Positions 63,239 through 64,000 of a stretch of DNA of 64,000 nucleotides are shown here, one piece after another. Every line of letters starts with the position of its first letter. Position 1 is the first letter of the stretch. The notes under the pieces were generated by a model. That model saw only the letters and a list, made by a program, of their open reading frames with translations, was not told the origin of the DNA and did not search any database. Position numbers and translations under genes: made by a program. Origin of the DNA: Candidatus Blochmannia sp. SNP (GTDB taxonomy: Bacteria; Pseudomonadota; Gammaproteobacteria; Enterobacterales; Enterobacteriaceae); NCBI RefSeq assembly GCF_036549215.1, contig NZ_CP144371.1:682001-746000 (forward strand). The letters run 5' to 3'.

Positions 63239-64000
63239 TTATTTTTTTAGATATTCAATTATTATTTGAGAAACTTGTTGAGTTGCATTAGGTATGGCCA
63301 CATTTCTAGCACGTTGAGCCATACTGCATAATGTTTTTCTATCCCAAGATTCTAACACTGTACTAACATAATCACTTGTAAAGTTTTGTTGTTCAATAAT
63401 TTTTGCTGCTCCTACTTGTACTAAAGGCATAGCATTCCAATATTGTTGACGATCTTTATGATGTATAAAAGGTACAAATATTGCCGGCAATCCTACGATC
63501 GATACTTCGCTGACTGTTAATGCGCCAGCACGAGAAATTAATATATCTGCCCAAGAATATGCTTGAGCTATATCATCAATAAACTTTACAATTTTATGAT
63601 AATTTTGTTTTATTTTTTGATAAGCCCATTTTACTTTTTTAAAATCTTGTTCTCCAACTTGATGCCATATGATCAGTTTATTAGATAATTTTTCTGCCAT
63701 GTTTGGAATAATTTTATTTAATATATGAGCCCCTTGACTTCCTCCAATAACTAAAACACGAATAGGACCAACACGGCCTTCCCATCGTTTAACTGGATTT
63801 GGAATAGCTAATATTGTTCGTCGTATTGGGTTTCCTACTATTTTCGCATTAGGAAAGGTATTAGGAAATCCTTGTAATACTTTTGCAGCAAACATCGATA
63901 AATACCGATTAGTTAAACCAATAATTCTATTTTGTTCGTGTATGATTAACGGAATACCACATGTCCATGCTGCTAATCCACTAGGTCCAGAGACATATCC
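63239..64000 (-). CDS. murG: MurG glycosyltransferase, partial (5' end outside window)
   Basis: Adds GlcNAc to lipid I to form lipid II at the inner face of the membrane. The frame is open to the window edge (254 codons including stop); the first visible residues [12 protein letters not shown] correspond to about residue 100 of the 355-residue E. coli protein. [33 protein letters not shown] and [16 protein letters not shown] are the donor-site motifs. The internal ATG at 63895 is not the start. Confidence 0.97.
   Translation of the reverse strand, partial: GYVSGPSGLAAWTCGIPLIIHEQNRIIGLTNRYLSMFAAKVLQGFPNTFPNAKIVGNPIRRTILAIPNPVKRWEGRVGPIRVLVIGGSQGAHILNKIIPNMAEKLSNKLIIWHQVGEQDFKKVKWAYQKIKQNYHKIVKFIDDIAQAYSWADILISRAGALTVSEVSIVGLPAIFVPFIHHKDRQQYWNAMPLVQVGAAKIIEQQNFTSDYVSTVLESWDRKTLCSMAQRARNVAIPNATQQVSQIIIEYLKK

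Overview
This window is a stretch of a strongly AT-rich, reduced gammaproteobacterial chromosome. Every protein gene I recognise has its closest remembered match in Escherichia coli or other Enterobacterales, and gene order follows E. coli in blocks, but most genes between the survivors are missing and long gene-free AT-rich gaps remain. Typical reduction marks are present: absence of recA, mutS and rpoS from their usual place, single-copy streamlined enzymes, a poly(A) frameshift, and tRNA genes without an encoded CCA. Kept sulfate reduction and aromatic amino acid synthesis point to an insect nutritional endosymbiont. I judge Candidatus Blochmannia (carpenter-ant symbiont) most likely. This is inference from content and was not tested by a search.

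Layout. 1-5054: rpsJ (S10 operon start), bfr, four tRNA genes (Thr-Gly-Tyr-Thr), coaA, birA, murB; this joins two E. coli regions at the place where a tuf gene should lie. 5342-17522: clpB with a heat-shock-type promoter, frameshifted rluD, bamD, pheA, the aroF-tyrA operon, then rplS-trmD-rimM-rpsP and ffh. 17709-25000: tRNA-Arg, tRNA-Ser, csrA, alaS, nlpD, ispF-ispD-ftsB, with recA/recX, mutS, rpoS, truD, surE and pcm lost. 25295-37932: the complete sulfate-assimilation set (cysG-cysD-cysN-cysC and cysJ-cysI-cysH), then eno and pyrG. 38367-48981: erpA, mrcB, a 2.1-kb gene-free gap, then aceE-aceF-lpdA. 48982-64000: a 1.9-kb gap, folK, dksA, coaE, secA, then the dcw cell-wall/division cluster lpxC-ftsZ-ftsA-ftsQ-murC-murG (murG runs off the window; ddlB is missing).

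How the genes work together. CysDNC, CysH and CysIJ, with siroheme from CysG, take sulfate to sulfide. AroF, TyrA and PheA feed phenylalanine and tyrosine synthesis. Several proteins look stripped of regulation: AroF carries an Asn where the feedback-resistant AroG D146N mutant has it, PheA has lost both its chorismate mutase domain and its Phe-binding motifs, BirA has lost its DNA-binding domain, LpxC lacks the C-terminal FtsH degron, and secM is gone from upstream of secA. Together these fit a cell that makes nutrients at a constant high rate for its host. Other unusual features are a bacterioferritin without its heme-ligand methionine, an SRP Ffh nearly without methionines in its M domain, a BamD without a lipobox, a perfect 22-bp palindrome inside cysG, and a set of long perfect AT-rich inverted repeats in intergenic DNA (up to 30 bp arms).

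I did not find a CRISPR array, insertion sequence, prophage, rRNA gene or recognisable new multi-gene system in this window.
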